From Clostridia bacterium (lineage in GTDB: Bacteria; Bacillota; Clostridia; Oscillospirales; Acutalibacteraceae), in NCBI GenBank assembly GCA_017442445.1, contig JAFRZS010000166.1:1-9710 (forward strand): a stretch of 9,710 nucleotides of DNA, given 5' to 3'. Position 1 is the first letter of the stretch; each line of letters begins with the position of its first letter. A program made the position numbers and the translations under genes. The notes under the pieces were generated by a model that saw nothing but the letters and a program-made list of their open reading frames with translations, was not told the DNA's origin and did no database searches. Shown in pieces: positions 1 through 6,493 of this stretch.

Positions 1-466
1 ATTTGTTTATATATTGTGAATATGTTTTTATAAGTTTTTCTGCTTTTTTTACTGAAAAGATTTCTGATATGAATTTTATGTGATGTTCAAAATAAAACTT
101 TCTAAAATCATAAATAGCATCGTATAAATAGTTTTGATTTTTGATATATGTCCAATGTCCGTCAACTGCTTTTGAACGAACATATCTCCATTTAGATTCC
201 TCATGTTCTCGGTTGTGAAGTTCAAGTTTTAATGCTATGCTTTGTAAAAACTCGCACATTATTTCCAAAAACATATCTTCTTTTTTAACGGCATAAGCAA
301 TAGTTGTTCTTTTCCCAAAATCAGTTTCAACCGTTAGCTTAAATCCATCTATACGATATGAGTGCTTAAATATTGTCCATTCTTTTTTGACTATTTCATC
401 GGGAATTGGAACGGAAAGTTTTGTAATAGCTTCAAATACATCTTTTTCAAAATCAGTAATATACAT
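1..466 (-). CDS. Unrecognised protein, 5' part of gene (runs off left edge)
   Basis: The reading frame opens at an ATG whose first base is position 466 and stays open for 155 codons to the window edge, so the C-terminus is missing. A purine-rich stretch (AAGGCGGTGAAGG, 468-480) precedes the ATG, and a TATAAT-type promoter lies just upstream. The protein starts MYITDFEKDVF, has a probable beta-rich part (about residues 37-60), a helix with E82 and R86, then aromatic-rich segments (SKWRYVRS at 91-98, HWTYIK at 104-109, YLYDAIYDFRKFYFE at 113-127). There is no signal peptide or membrane segment, so it is probably cytosolic. I do not recognise the family. The strand-then-helix order and the DFRK..FE element recall small immunity proteins of polymorphic toxin systems only loosely, and no toxin gene is visible. 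That the gene is real is supported by the open frame, ribosome binding site and promoter. Confidence 0.75.
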   Translation of the reverse strand, partial: MYITDFEKDVFEAITKLSVPIPDEIVKKEWTIFKHSYRIDGFKLTVETDFGKRTTIAYAVKKEDMFLEIMCEFLQSIALKLELHNREHEESKWRYVRSKAVDGHWTYIKNQNYLYDAIYDFRKFYFEHHIKFISEIFSVKKAEKLIKTYSQYINK

Positions 467-486
467 ACCTTCACCGCCTTTGTTTA

Positions 487-515
487 ATTATAGCATAAAA
501 CAATGGATTAAACAA
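487..515 (-). promoter_or_regulatory. Promoter of the left-edge gene
   Basis: Read on the minus strand, a -35 box TTGTTT (510-515) is followed after exactly 17 bases by a perfect -10 box TATAAT (487-492). TGC stands directly before the -10 box, which fits an extended -10. Transcription would start near 480, about 14 bases before the ATG at 466, giving a very short leader. Confidence 0.75.
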
Positions 516-545
516 GATAGATTACTCTTTCGGTCGTTCGAATCC

Positions 546-585
546 ATATCGTCCTGAATTTCAGCGATATTCCGCCGTTGGCGGA
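546..585. repeat. Two abutting hairpins, interspersed-repeat-like
   Basis: ATATCG (546-551) pairs with CGATAT (565-570) and CTGA (554-557) pairs with TCAG (561-564) around an ATT loop, with a two-base TC bulge. The next base begins a second hairpin, TCCGCC (571-576) - GTT - GGCGGA (580-585). No open reading frame of note covers it. Hairpin pairs of this look are common as dispersed intergenic elements in Clostridia, but that this one is multicopy is inferred. Confidence 0.55.
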
Positions 586-594
586 GTGAACTTC

Positions 595-675
595 TTCACT
601 ATTACTTCTTACTTATTACTTCCCAAAAATCCTTGTATTTAAGAGAAAAGTGAAGAGTGAAGAGGTAATAGTGAA
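595..675. repeat. Imperfect inverted repeat with GTGAAG/TTCACT runs
   Basis: The left arm beginning TTCACTATTACTTCTT (595-610) is mirrored by a right arm (about 654-675) that reads TTCACTATTACCTCTT on the minus strand, so 15 of the first 16 positions match. The arms are separated by about 40 bases. Both arms carry degenerate short repeats (ACTTATTACTT on the left, GTGAAGAGTGAAGAG on the right). It sits between the tRNA terminator and the promoter of the left-edge gene. With the hairpins at 546-585 it may be one miniature mobile or repeated element; no target-site duplication was identified. Confidence 0.5.
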
Positions 676-680
676 AAAGT

Positions 681-711
681 AAAAATCCCCGTACTTTCGT
701 ACGAGGATTTT
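681..711 (-). terminator. Rho-independent terminator of the tRNA operon
   Basis: On the minus-strand transcript the stem AAAAUCCUCGUAC - GAAA - GUACGGGGAUUUU forms about 13 continuous pairs including one U-G wobble, capped by a GNRA tetraloop and running into a U-rich tail. On the plus strand the same site has a C-A mismatch, so the minus direction is the natural one. It begins directly after the CCA end of tRNA-Tyr. Confidence 0.88.
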
Positions 712-796
<85 letters not shown>

Positions 797-813
797 TTAT
801 TTATTCAAAAAAA

Positions 814-889
814 TGGAGCTGGTGGACGGACTCGAACCCCCGACCTGCTGATTACAAATCAGCTGCTCTACCAACTGAGCTACACCAGC
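814..889 (-). tRNA. tRNA-Thr (anticodon UGU)
   Basis: The 76-base gene has the acceptor stem GCTGGTG (883-889) against CACCAGC (818-824), a T (U) discriminator at 817, typical of tRNA-Thr, and an encoded CCA at 814-816. The anticodon arm CTGAT-TTGTAAT-ATCAG gives UGU, which reads ACA. The D arm (AGCTCAGTTGGTAGAGC) and T arm (GGGGTTCGAGTCC) are canonical. It is the first gene of a two-tRNA operon. Confidence 0.97.
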
Positions 890-913
890 GCGTTGCTTTC
901 ATAACGCTTGATT

Positions 914-942
914 AATATACCACATATTTTTCATTAAGTCAA
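914..942 (-). promoter_or_regulatory. Strong promoter of the tRNA-Thr-Tyr operon
   Basis: The minus strand carries -35 TTGACT (937-942), a 17-base spacer and -10 TATATT (914-919), with TGG before the -10 box as an extended -10. Transcription would start near 907, about 18 bases before the mature tRNA-Thr 5' end. Confidence 0.85.
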
Positions 943-952
943 TAGGAAAATC

Positions 953-982
953 AAAAATTTTTTAAAATTTTTTAATTTTTTT
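953..982 (-). promoter_or_regulatory. Phased A-tracts, UP-element-like
   Basis: Three runs of 6, 6 and 7 A residues (minus strand; 958-963, 968-973, 976-982) repeat at 8-10 base intervals a short way upstream of the tRNA -35 box. Helically phased A-tracts bend DNA, and A/T-rich UP elements upstream of -35 boost stable RNA promoters. The assignment is from position and composition only. Confidence 0.45.
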
Positions 983-1026
983 GTCGTGAAGATTTTTTCA
1001 GTAAATTTGTGGAATATTTCTATTGC

Positions 1027-1062
1027 AAAAGAGGCTCTTGCTATCAGACAAGAACCTCTTTT
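1027..1062 (-). terminator. Rho-independent terminator after the GH2 gene
   Basis: On the minus strand AAAAGAGGTTCTTG pairs with CAAGAGCCTCTTTT across an eight-base loop, giving 14 pairs with one U-G wobble. The U run is short and partly inside the stem. It lies 17 bases after the glycosidase stop codon and separates this operon from the tRNA promoter. Confidence 0.85.
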
Positions 1063-1078
1063 ATCTTCTGCTTTTTTA

Positions 1079-3346
1079 TTACTTTTTCTTCGGCTTTCTG
1101 ATTTTGTTGAGTTCTTTGTTCATTTTAAGAAGTTCTTCCTTTGTGAACTCAATATTCATCATTCCCATCATTCCGGAAAGTCTGAGCACCGTAAAGCCAC
1201 CCATCATCTGCATAAGTCCGCTGTCAGCTTTGAGATCTACATCAAATCCGCCTGACTTTTTCTCGCCGTCATTCTTACTCTTGCTTTGATCCATCTTCTT
1301 TTTAAGTTTAAGACCTAAGCCTAAGAACCACATTTTTCCCTTTGTGGTTGACATGATATCAGAAATCTTATCGTTAAGGGAGAATCTTCCTTCAGGAGCA
1401 TCTATATCAAACCAGTTGAGAACTGCGCCCTGCTCTTTAAGACGGTATTCTTCGTTGAATGTTTCAACTTTCTTGATTACACTTTCGTCTTTGCAGTCAC
1501 CTGCAACAGCTTCAAGCTTTGTTTCACCACAGTTAGGAACATCAAAATAGAAGAAATGTTCTGCGCTTGTTTTCTTTCCGAGAGATTCGCCGTTTGCAAA
1601 CAGCTCAACCTCGGGGAGATTTGAATATACTGTTACCTTTGTTACATCCTCTACCCTGTCAACATAACGCTTTCCGCAGATGTGTACGAACGGATCGTCT
1701 GATAACCATGCTTTGTATGCATAGAAAGCATCTTTCTTGTACTTTCTGTCAAAAGTCATAAGACCCTTATGATTCTGTCCGTTTTCGCCACCCTCTGAAC
1801 GTGCATCTGCGCCGAAGTCAAACATATTCCATACATGAGTTGCCCACATATATTTGCGTGTAAACAACTGCTTGATGAGTTCTTCGTGATAATATGCCTG
1901 ATATTCTTCTGTATAGTCGCCCTGCATAGGGTCAGATGTATGCCAGTTCAATGCTTCGCAGCCGTATTCACTGCAGCCTATCGGGATTGTCGGGTGTGTT
2001 TCGTGGAATTTATCAAACCACGGACCGTTCATTGAGGTCTCACCGCCGTACCAACCGAAATAGTGATTGTATGATACTACATCGGGAATCTGCAGATACG
2101 GGTCATCCATTTTGCACATTGAAACAGCTGCAATAGTTGTTAATCTTGTCTTGTCCATTTCGTGAACAAGGTCATTGAGTATTCTGTGATTTTCAAGTAA
2201 ATCATCATCGGAACCGCCGATAGAAATTTCATTTGAAAGTCCCCATACAACGATTGACGGGTGGTTGTAGTTCTGTGTTACAAGCTCTTTCATCTGAGAA
2301 ATTGTATTCTCTCTGCCTGTCGGCATATGCTTTGAAATATAGGGAATCTCTGCCCAGATTACAAGACCTTTTTCGTCGCAGATGTCATAGAAATACTGAT
2401 CGTGCTGATAGTGTGCAAGACGGATAGTTGTTGCTCCTACCTCGCAGATAAGTTCAATATCTTCTTCGTGGTCTTCTTTTGAAAGTGCATTACCCTTTCC
2501 CCACTTATCCTGATGACGGGATACACCTCTTAAGGGATATTCTTCACCGTTGAGAATAAATCCGTTATCGGGGTCAATTTTGAAGCTACGGCAACCGAAA
2601 CGAGAGCAAACATTGTCAACGATTTCATCACCTGCAACGATTTCAACCTCACAGCAGTAAAGATACGGGTCTTTTCTGCCGTGCCAGAGGTGAACATCTT
2701 TGATTTCAAATACTGCCTTTGTGTCTGTTGTTTCAATCTTATCAAGTTCGTTTTCGTCTTTATCATAAAGTGTATATACAAGCTTCTGTCCGTCTGTTAA
2801 ATTCTTTACGAATACTTCAACCTCAACCTTTGCATCTTTGCCTGTTACTTCGGGAGTAATTGCGATACCGGGTCCTCCGTAATAGTCAAGGTCAAAATGA
2901 GAATTGTTTACGCAAACAATGTTTACATCACGGTATATACCGCCATAGAATGTAAAGTCTGCCATCTGCGGATATACTGTTTCATTTGCTGAGTTGTCAA
3001 CAATTACAGCTATATCAGTTTCATCTGTCAGTGCCTCTGTGATATCAACTCTCCATGTTGAATAACCGCCGTCATGATGTGCAAGTTTATTTCCGTTTGC
3101 ATAAAAATCTGCAGATGAATTTGTGCCTCTGAATTCAATATAATAGAGGTCTGCTTCGGGAAGGTCTGATTTCTTGATTGTCTTTTTGTAAAGGCATGAG
3201 CCTCTGAAATAATCATTTCCGCCGTCCTGTCCGTCGGTTGCATTCCATGAGTGAGGAATTGATATCTGCTCACCTTCACTCACGCTTACATCTGTTGAGT
3301 CTTTTACAAACAACCAATTTTCATTAATATTTAAAATGTTTCTCAT
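1079..3346 (-). CDS. Glycoside hydrolase family 2 enzyme (beta-galactosidase/beta-glucuronidase type)
   Basis: This 755-residue enzyme should hydrolyse terminal beta-glycosides in the cytosol by the retaining mechanism; no signal peptide is present. It shows an N-terminal jelly-roll (about 1-145, ending with the GH2 signature YGGIYRDV at 134-141), an immunoglobulin-like domain (about 150-255), the TIM barrel (about 260-550), and a beta domain (about 565-630, VTVYSNLPEVELFANGESLG). In GLSNE the acid/base is E373; in CSEYG the nucleophile is E460. WAEIPY (331-336) is also typical. N525-H-K527 fits the NxK pattern linked to beta-glucuronidases, but similar N-x-K-G residues occur in other GH2 groups, so specificity is open. 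Residues about 652-755 form an extra Lys- and Met-rich helical tail. The ATG at 3346 follows AAAGGAGA. The gene lies 22 bases after the symporter gene and shares its operon. Confidence 0.93.
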   Translation of the reverse strand: MRNILNINENWLFVKDSTDVSVSEGEQISIPHSWNATDGQDGGNDYFRGSCLYKKTIKKSDLPEADLYYIEFRGTNSSADFYANGNKLAHHDGGYSTWRVDITEALTDETDIAVIVDNSANETVYPQMADFTFYGGIYRDVNIVCVNNSHFDLDYYGGPGIAITPEVTGKDAKVEVEVFVKNLTDGQKLVYTLYDKDENELDKIETTDTKAVFEIKDVHLWHGRKDPYLYCCEVEIVAGDEIVDNVCSRFGCRSFKIDPDNGFILNGEEYPLRGVSRHQDKWGKGNALSKEDHEEDIELICEVGATTIRLAHYQHDQYFYDICDEKGLVIWAEIPYISKHMPTGRENTISQMKELVTQNYNHPSIVVWGLSNEISIGGSDDDLLENHRILNDLVHEMDKTRLTTIAAVSMCKMDDPYLQIPDVVSYNHYFGWYGGETSMNGPWFDKFHETHPTIPIGCSEYGCEALNWHTSDPMQGDYTEEYQAYYHEELIKQLFTRKYMWATHVWNMFDFGADARSEGGENGQNHKGLMTFDRKYKKDAFYAYKAWLSDDPFVHICGKRYVDRVEDVTKVTVYSNLPEVELFANGESLGKKTSAEHFFYFDVPNCGETKLEAVAGDCKDESVIKKVETFNEEYRLKEQGAVLNWFDIDAPEGRFSLNDKISDIMSTTKGKMWFLGLGLKLKKKMDQSKSKNDGEKKSGGFDVDLKADSGLMQMMGGFTVLRLSGMMGMMNIEFTKEELLKMNKELNKIRKPKKK

Positions 3347-3368
3347 AAGTTCTCCTTTGGGTGTTCAC

Positions 3369-4805
3369 TTAGTTTGATTCTGAAATTTTTTCTGTTTTCT
3401 TAGCCTTGCGAGCTTCTAAGTCTGCAGTCATTTCTGCTAACTTTTTCTTGTTGAGGTTGTAAATAAGTCCGAGACCTATAAACTGTAAAATTGCTGAGAA
3501 AAGGAATGTTCCTGCGACTAAATAACGCATTCTTACAGCTACTTCCCAAATCTGATTGCCTTCGTTCTCACCGAGATAGCCTAATGCAACCATTATAACA
3601 AGTATGAGTGCAGGGCCGATACCCTGTGCTAATTTTCTGAAGAAAGAATGAAGTGAATAAATTGTTCCTTCTTCTCTTGTGCCTACTTTCCATTCGTTGT
3701 AGTCAATAGCATCACCCATCATAGCCCATGATACTGTTGAGTAGATACCAAGACCGAGTGAATAGATAAGCTGGAATACAACATAGAGAATCAAGTCAAG
3801 CTTTGTGTTTTCGGGTGTAACGATAAACAAACCGAGACCTGCGATAATTGAGCAGATTGAACCGAATGTTGCAAGCTCTTTCTTACCGAATTTAGCAACA
3901 GCTACACGTGCAAGAGGAGTAAATACAACTATCGGAATCATAGCAAAGAGCTGAACGATACCTGAAATCTGAACATTTTTAAAATATGACTGGAATACGA
4001 CTGTAACAGCAGTTGTCGCACCCTGCATACCGATAAACATACCCATAGCAGCAAGAGTTGCACCTACTGCAGGACGGTTTTTGATGAAATTGCCAAATGC
4101 CTTGAATACGTTGAATTTAGGTGTTTCTTCGTTAAGTGTTATGCTCTGGTCAACACGGATTTCTGTATTGCGAATCATAAACTGGAAGCATATAAATCCG
4201 AGTACACCCATAATTAAAGCTGCAAAGAATACACGTTCACCCATAAGGTTATTATCTTTATCATAGATTAAGAACGGAAGAAGTACCATCGGAAGCATAT
4301 TTCCGAAAATAGAGCCTACTGAACGCCATGCTGAAAGTGATGCTCTGTCTTTGACATCATTCGAAATAAGTGAAAGTAATGAGCCGTAAGGAACATTTGC
4401 TACTGTGTAGAAAGCATACCAAACAACATATCCTGCTATGAAAATAATTGCTTTTGCCCATGTTGATGCATTCGGGAAAGGAAGGAAACAACAAGCACCG
4501 CCGACAATAAGACCGATAGATCCTGCCCATATGTAGGCTAAGAATTTGTTTCTCTTGTATTTGCGTTTGTCTGCGTCAATAATTGAACCGATAAGCGGGT
4601 CATTGATAGCATCCCACACCTGAACCACTATGAGCAACATAGCATACCAGAGGTCCATACCCATGTATTGTGTCCAGAAAATTGACATTGTTCCTTTGAG
4701 CGCAAAGCTCATGTTACAACCAAGATCGCCCGCCGCATAAGCCAGACAATCTCTGATGCTGAACTTGCGATAGCCATTTGCATCTAACTGTTTCTGCTTC
4801 TTCAT
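3369..4805 (-). CDS. GPH-family sugar:cation symporter (MelB/GusB-like)
   Basis: The protein has about 12 hydrophobic segments and the hallmarks of the glycoside-pentoside-hexuronide:cation symporter family within the major facilitator superfamily. DAINDPLIGS carries D65, N68 and D69, which match the D-x-x-N-D cation site of MelB helix II. GDAIDYNEWKVGTREEG followed by HSFFRKLAQGIG is the conserved late cytoplasmic loop. It should import a glycoside with Na+ or H+. A longer reading from an ATG at 4823 is possible, but AAAGGAG (4811-4817) lies inside that extension and is correctly spaced for the ATG at 4805, so I start there (478 residues, MKKQKQLDANGY). The C-terminal tail is Lys/Glu-rich and cytoplasmic. 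As first gene of the operon with the GH2 enzyme, it probably supplies that enzyme's substrate. Confidence 0.93.
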   Translation of the reverse strand: MKKQKQLDANGYRKFSIRDCLAYAAGDLGCNMSFALKGTMSIFWTQYMGMDLWYAMLLIVVQVWDAINDPLIGSIIDADKRKYKRNKFLAYIWAGSIGLIVGGACCFLPFPNASTWAKAIIFIAGYVVWYAFYTVANVPYGSLLSLISNDVKDRASLSAWRSVGSIFGNMLPMVLLPFLIYDKDNNLMGERVFFAALIMGVLGFICFQFMIRNTEIRVDQSITLNEETPKFNVFKAFGNFIKNRPAVGATLAAMGMFIGMQGATTAVTVVFQSYFKNVQISGIVQLFAMIPIVVFTPLARVAVAKFGKKELATFGSICSIIAGLGLFIVTPENTKLDLILYVVFQLIYSLGLGIYSTVSWAMMGDAIDYNEWKVGTREEGTIYSLHSFFRKLAQGIGPALILVIMVALGYLGENEGNQIWEVAVRMRYLVAGTFLFSAILQFIGLGLIYNLNKKKLAEMTADLEARKAKKTEKISESN

Positions 4806-4837
4806 TATTTTACTCCTTTTCATCGCTTTTTTGTCTG

Positions 4838-4864
4838 ATAGTTAAATGTTAATTTTTTAACTAT
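4838..4864. promoter_or_regulatory. Operator-like palindrome in the symporter leader
   Basis: ATAGTTAAA (4838-4846) and TTTAACTAT (4856-4864) are a perfect 9-base inverted repeat with a 9-base spacer. The spacer carries another GTTAA, making an inner palindrome GTTAATTTTTTAAC (4848-4861). It starts at the predicted transcription start of the symporter operon, a usual place for a repressor site. No regulator gene lies beside it. Confidence 0.5.
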
Positions 4865-4871
4865 TATTATG

Positions 4872-4900
4872 ATAATACATTATTTTTTGCAAAAAAGCAA
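4872..4900 (-). promoter_or_regulatory. Promoter of the symporter-GH2 operon
   Basis: On the minus strand -35 TTGCTT (4895-4900) and -10 TATTAT (4872-4877) are 17 bases apart. Transcription would start near 4865, giving a leader of about 60 bases that contains the palindrome at 4838-4864. Confidence 0.6.
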
Positions 4901-5047
4901 GATTTTTTTGTAAAATGCTACAAGGAATTTTTGGATTTATCATATTTTTTTAGATATATTTGTGGATAAATATACAAAATTTTATTACATAATATTACTG
5001 TTTTCATTGTTCTTTCGTAAGTAAAACCTGCTGTTCGGAGAATTTTA

Positions 5048-5076
5048 TTGCAAATATACAATAAATTATGTATAAT
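5048..5076 (+). promoter_or_regulatory. Promoter of the anchored hypothetical protein
   Basis: -35 TTGCAA (5048-5053) is followed after 17 bases by a perfect -10 TATAAT (5071-5076). The start site would be near 5083, about 26 bases before the chosen ATG at 5109. Confidence 0.7.
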
Positions 5077-5083
5077 AATTTAT
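5061..5083. promoter_or_regulatory. Palindrome over the -10 box
   Basis: ATAAATTAT (5061-5069) and ATAATTTAT (5075-5083) are perfect 9-base inverted repeats with a 5-base spacer, covering the -10 element and the predicted start site. This is the geometry of a repressor operator, but the all-A/T content raises the chance of a fortuitous palindrome. Confidence 0.35.
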
Positions 5084-5108
5084 ACTTGTGTTTTGGAGTG
5101 TATTTTAT

Positions 5109-5885
5109 ATGAAAAAACTTTTAAGTAAAAATCGGCTGATTTTTTTAGGAATCATACTGATTCTGATAGCCGTAGCAACAGCTGTATTTTTCGGGATATC
5201 CCGCTTTAATCCCGATAACACCGAAACCGAAAACAGCATACAAGATGTCGCTGACGGTAATCTTTATAATTCCTCTGCCCTGCCTTCAACATCTTCGTAT
5301 GCGGATATCGAAAATGCTATACTGATTGATGACATTCTTCAGGAACACCTCAATATTTTCCTGAGTACTTTTTCTGAGGTAAGCCTTCAGTCTTTTTCAG
5401 ATAAAACTTCAAAAAATGAGCTTATCGGTTTTGGATATCTTTACAACAGAATAAACAGATATCAGGATACCGTTGAAAAAGCTGATATCACAATTAACGA
5501 AACCTACTGTTCGGAGAAATTAAGCTATAATTATATTGTACAGGCGGTTCAGAAATATTTCGGAATTACACTTTCCGATAAAGATTTTCAATCGCATCCG
5601 TTTTATAAGGATGAATATATCTATGCTGAATCATCAACCTCAAAAGACAGTGTAACATTTTCAATCGCACATAATATCAAAGCAATCGGCGACGGACTTT
5701 ATCAGGTAGATTTTGCGGTTTATAACGTGTCAACCGACGAATTTAATCCTATCGTGCACAAGATGTCACCGTCAGATGCCGCAAGTAAAAATTTAGAAAA
5801 AAGCGGTTCGGGCTGTGCGCTTATCAGTGCAGAAAATCTTAACGATCAGGAAACATACATCTTAAAGGAATACAGCTTAAATTAA
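5109..5885 (+). CDS. Membrane-anchored extracytoplasmic protein of unknown function
   Basis: The 258-residue product starts MKKLLSKNRL and has one hydrophobic helix at about 10-29 preceded by Lys/Arg, so it should be a signal-anchored protein with the remainder outside the cell. No lipobox cysteine is present. After a low-complexity Ser/Thr/Asn/Asp linker (about 33-65) comes a globular domain with HLNIFLSTFSEVS (80-92), LIGFGYLYNRIN (105-116), YIVQAVQKYFGI (142-153) and a beta-rich C-terminus. I do not recognise a named family, though the FLSTFSE segment resembles those of uncharacterised clostridial surface proteins. An upstream in-frame GTG at 5088 is too close to the predicted transcript start; the ATG at 5109 has GGAG ten bases ahead. 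The gene is monocistronic, divergent from the symporter operon and convergent with the phosphatase. Confidence 0.85.
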   Translation: MKKLLSKNRLIFLGIILILIAVATAVFFGISRFNPDNTETENSIQDVADGNLYNSSALPSTSSYADIENAILIDDILQEHLNIFLSTFSEVSLQSFSDKTSKNELIGFGYLYNRINRYQDTVEKADITINETYCSEKLSYNYIVQAVQKYFGITLSDKDFQSHPFYKDEYIYAESSTSKDSVTFSIAHNIKAIGDGLYQVDFAVYNVSTDEFNPIVHKMSPSDAASKNLEKSGSGCALISAENLNDQETYILKEYSLN

Positions 5886-5922
5886 AAAAACACCTTGGCT
5901 TTAAACTGCCAAGGCATTTTTT
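5886..5922. terminator. Bidirectional rho-independent terminator
   Basis: CCTTGGC (5893-5899) pairs with GCCAAGG (5908-5914) across an eight-base loop, flanked by an A run on the left and a T run on the right. It therefore ends both the plus-strand anchored-protein gene and the convergent phosphatase gene, whose stop codon lies at 5921-5923. Confidence 0.88.
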
Positions 5923-6379
5923 AAAAAGTTTTCAAAAGTGCTGTGCAACCTTCATAAATATCATTATACGCCACATCAAATCTGTCTGTGTACCACGGAT
6001 CCGCTACATCGCCTTTTCGGTCGGTAAAATCCATAAGTTTGCAGACTTTGTTTTCGGGGTCTTTGCCGAAAATTCTGCCGATATTTCTTGCATTCATACC
6101 GTCCATGGCAATAAACAAATCATATTTATCATAGTCGGATTTTTTGAGTTGAACAGCTCTTTTACCGTCACAAGACAGACCGTGTTTTTCTAATTCTCTT
6201 TTTGCGGGAGGATAAACAGGTTTTCCTACATCACCCCATATTTCATCGGTGCTCGTTGCTGAGGACGAGATAACAAAATCCTTCTCCCTGCCCTGCTTTT
6301 TAACTAAATCCCTTAAAATAAATTCCGCCATAGGTGAACGGCATATATTCCCGTGGCATACAAACATTATTCTTGTCAT
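5921..6379 (-). CDS. Low-molecular-weight protein-tyrosine phosphatase
   Basis: The 152-residue cytosolic enzyme has the full family layout. The N-terminal P-loop VCHGNICRSPMAE gives the nucleophile C8, the phosphate-binding R14 and S15 in a C-x5-R-S motif. The late loop VADPWY supplies the general acid D127, followed by the aromatic pair W129-Y130. The usual length is about 150 residues, so it is complete. It dephosphorylates phosphotyrosine proteins. In Firmicutes relatives act on tyrosine kinases of capsule synthesis or on stress proteins such as McsB phospho-arginine, but no such partner is nearby. The ATG at 6379 follows AAGAGG with about eight bases spacing. It has its own promoter and appears to be a single-gene unit. 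Confidence 0.95.
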   Translation of the reverse strand: MTRIMFVCHGNICRSPMAEFILRDLVKKQGREKDFVISSSATSTDEIWGDVGKPVYPPAKRELEKHGLSCDGKRAVQLKKSDYDKYDLFIAMDGMNARNIGRIFGKDPENKVCKLMDFTDRKGDVADPWYTDRFDVAYNDIYEGCTALLKTF

Positions 6380-6410
6380 AACTTTACCTCTTGACTGTTA
6401 TTACGGATAT

Positions 6411-6439
6411 AATATAACACTTTTTATCAAAACTTTCAA
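6411..6439 (-). promoter_or_regulatory. Promoter of the phosphatase gene
   Basis: On the minus strand -35 TTGAAA (6434-6439), a 17-base spacer and -10 TATATT (6411-6416), with TGT before the -10 as an extended -10. It begins 17 bases after the terminator of the GRE operon, which makes the phosphatase a separate unit. Confidence 0.75.
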
Positions 6440-6456
6440 GTAAGCATCAAATACAA

Positions 6457-6489
6457 ACCGCAACCGTTCATTTAACAAACGATTGCGGT
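6457..6489 (-). terminator. Terminator of the GRE operon
   Basis: On the minus strand ACCGCAATCGTT pairs with AACGGTTGCGGT (12 pairs, one U-G) across a nine-base loop. The following tail is only moderately U-rich (TTGTATTTG), so termination may be incomplete and some readthrough into the phosphatase is possible. Confidence 0.75.
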
Positions 6490-6493
6490 AATT

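Larger units (their letters stand above)
4806..5108. other. Divergent intergenic region, AT-rich
   Basis: About 300 bases without a gene separate the minus-strand symporter gene from the plus-strand anchored protein. The region holds one promoter facing each way, a palindrome near each predicted start site, A/T tracts, and a single perfect DnaA-box 9-mer (TGTGGATAA, 4961-4969, consensus TTATCCACA on the minus strand). I see no RNA gene or riboswitch fold in the middle part (4901-5047). Confidence 0.6.

Noticed and set aside
527..545. tRNA-like T-loop text (GTTCGAATCC) suggesting a tRNA remnant or attachment site
   Set aside because: The flanking bases do not form a T stem and no acceptor or CCA end follows; the match is only to a short common motif.
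986..1289. Plus-strand open frames opposite the end of the GH2 gene
   Set aside because: They overlap a terminator and the antisense of a well-supported coding sequence, and their products look low-complexity and phenylalanine/leucine-rich.
5088..5108. GTG start seven codons upstream for the anchored protein
   Set aside because: It lies about five bases from the predicted transcript start, leaving no room for a ribosome binding site; the ATG at 5109 has GGAG upstream.
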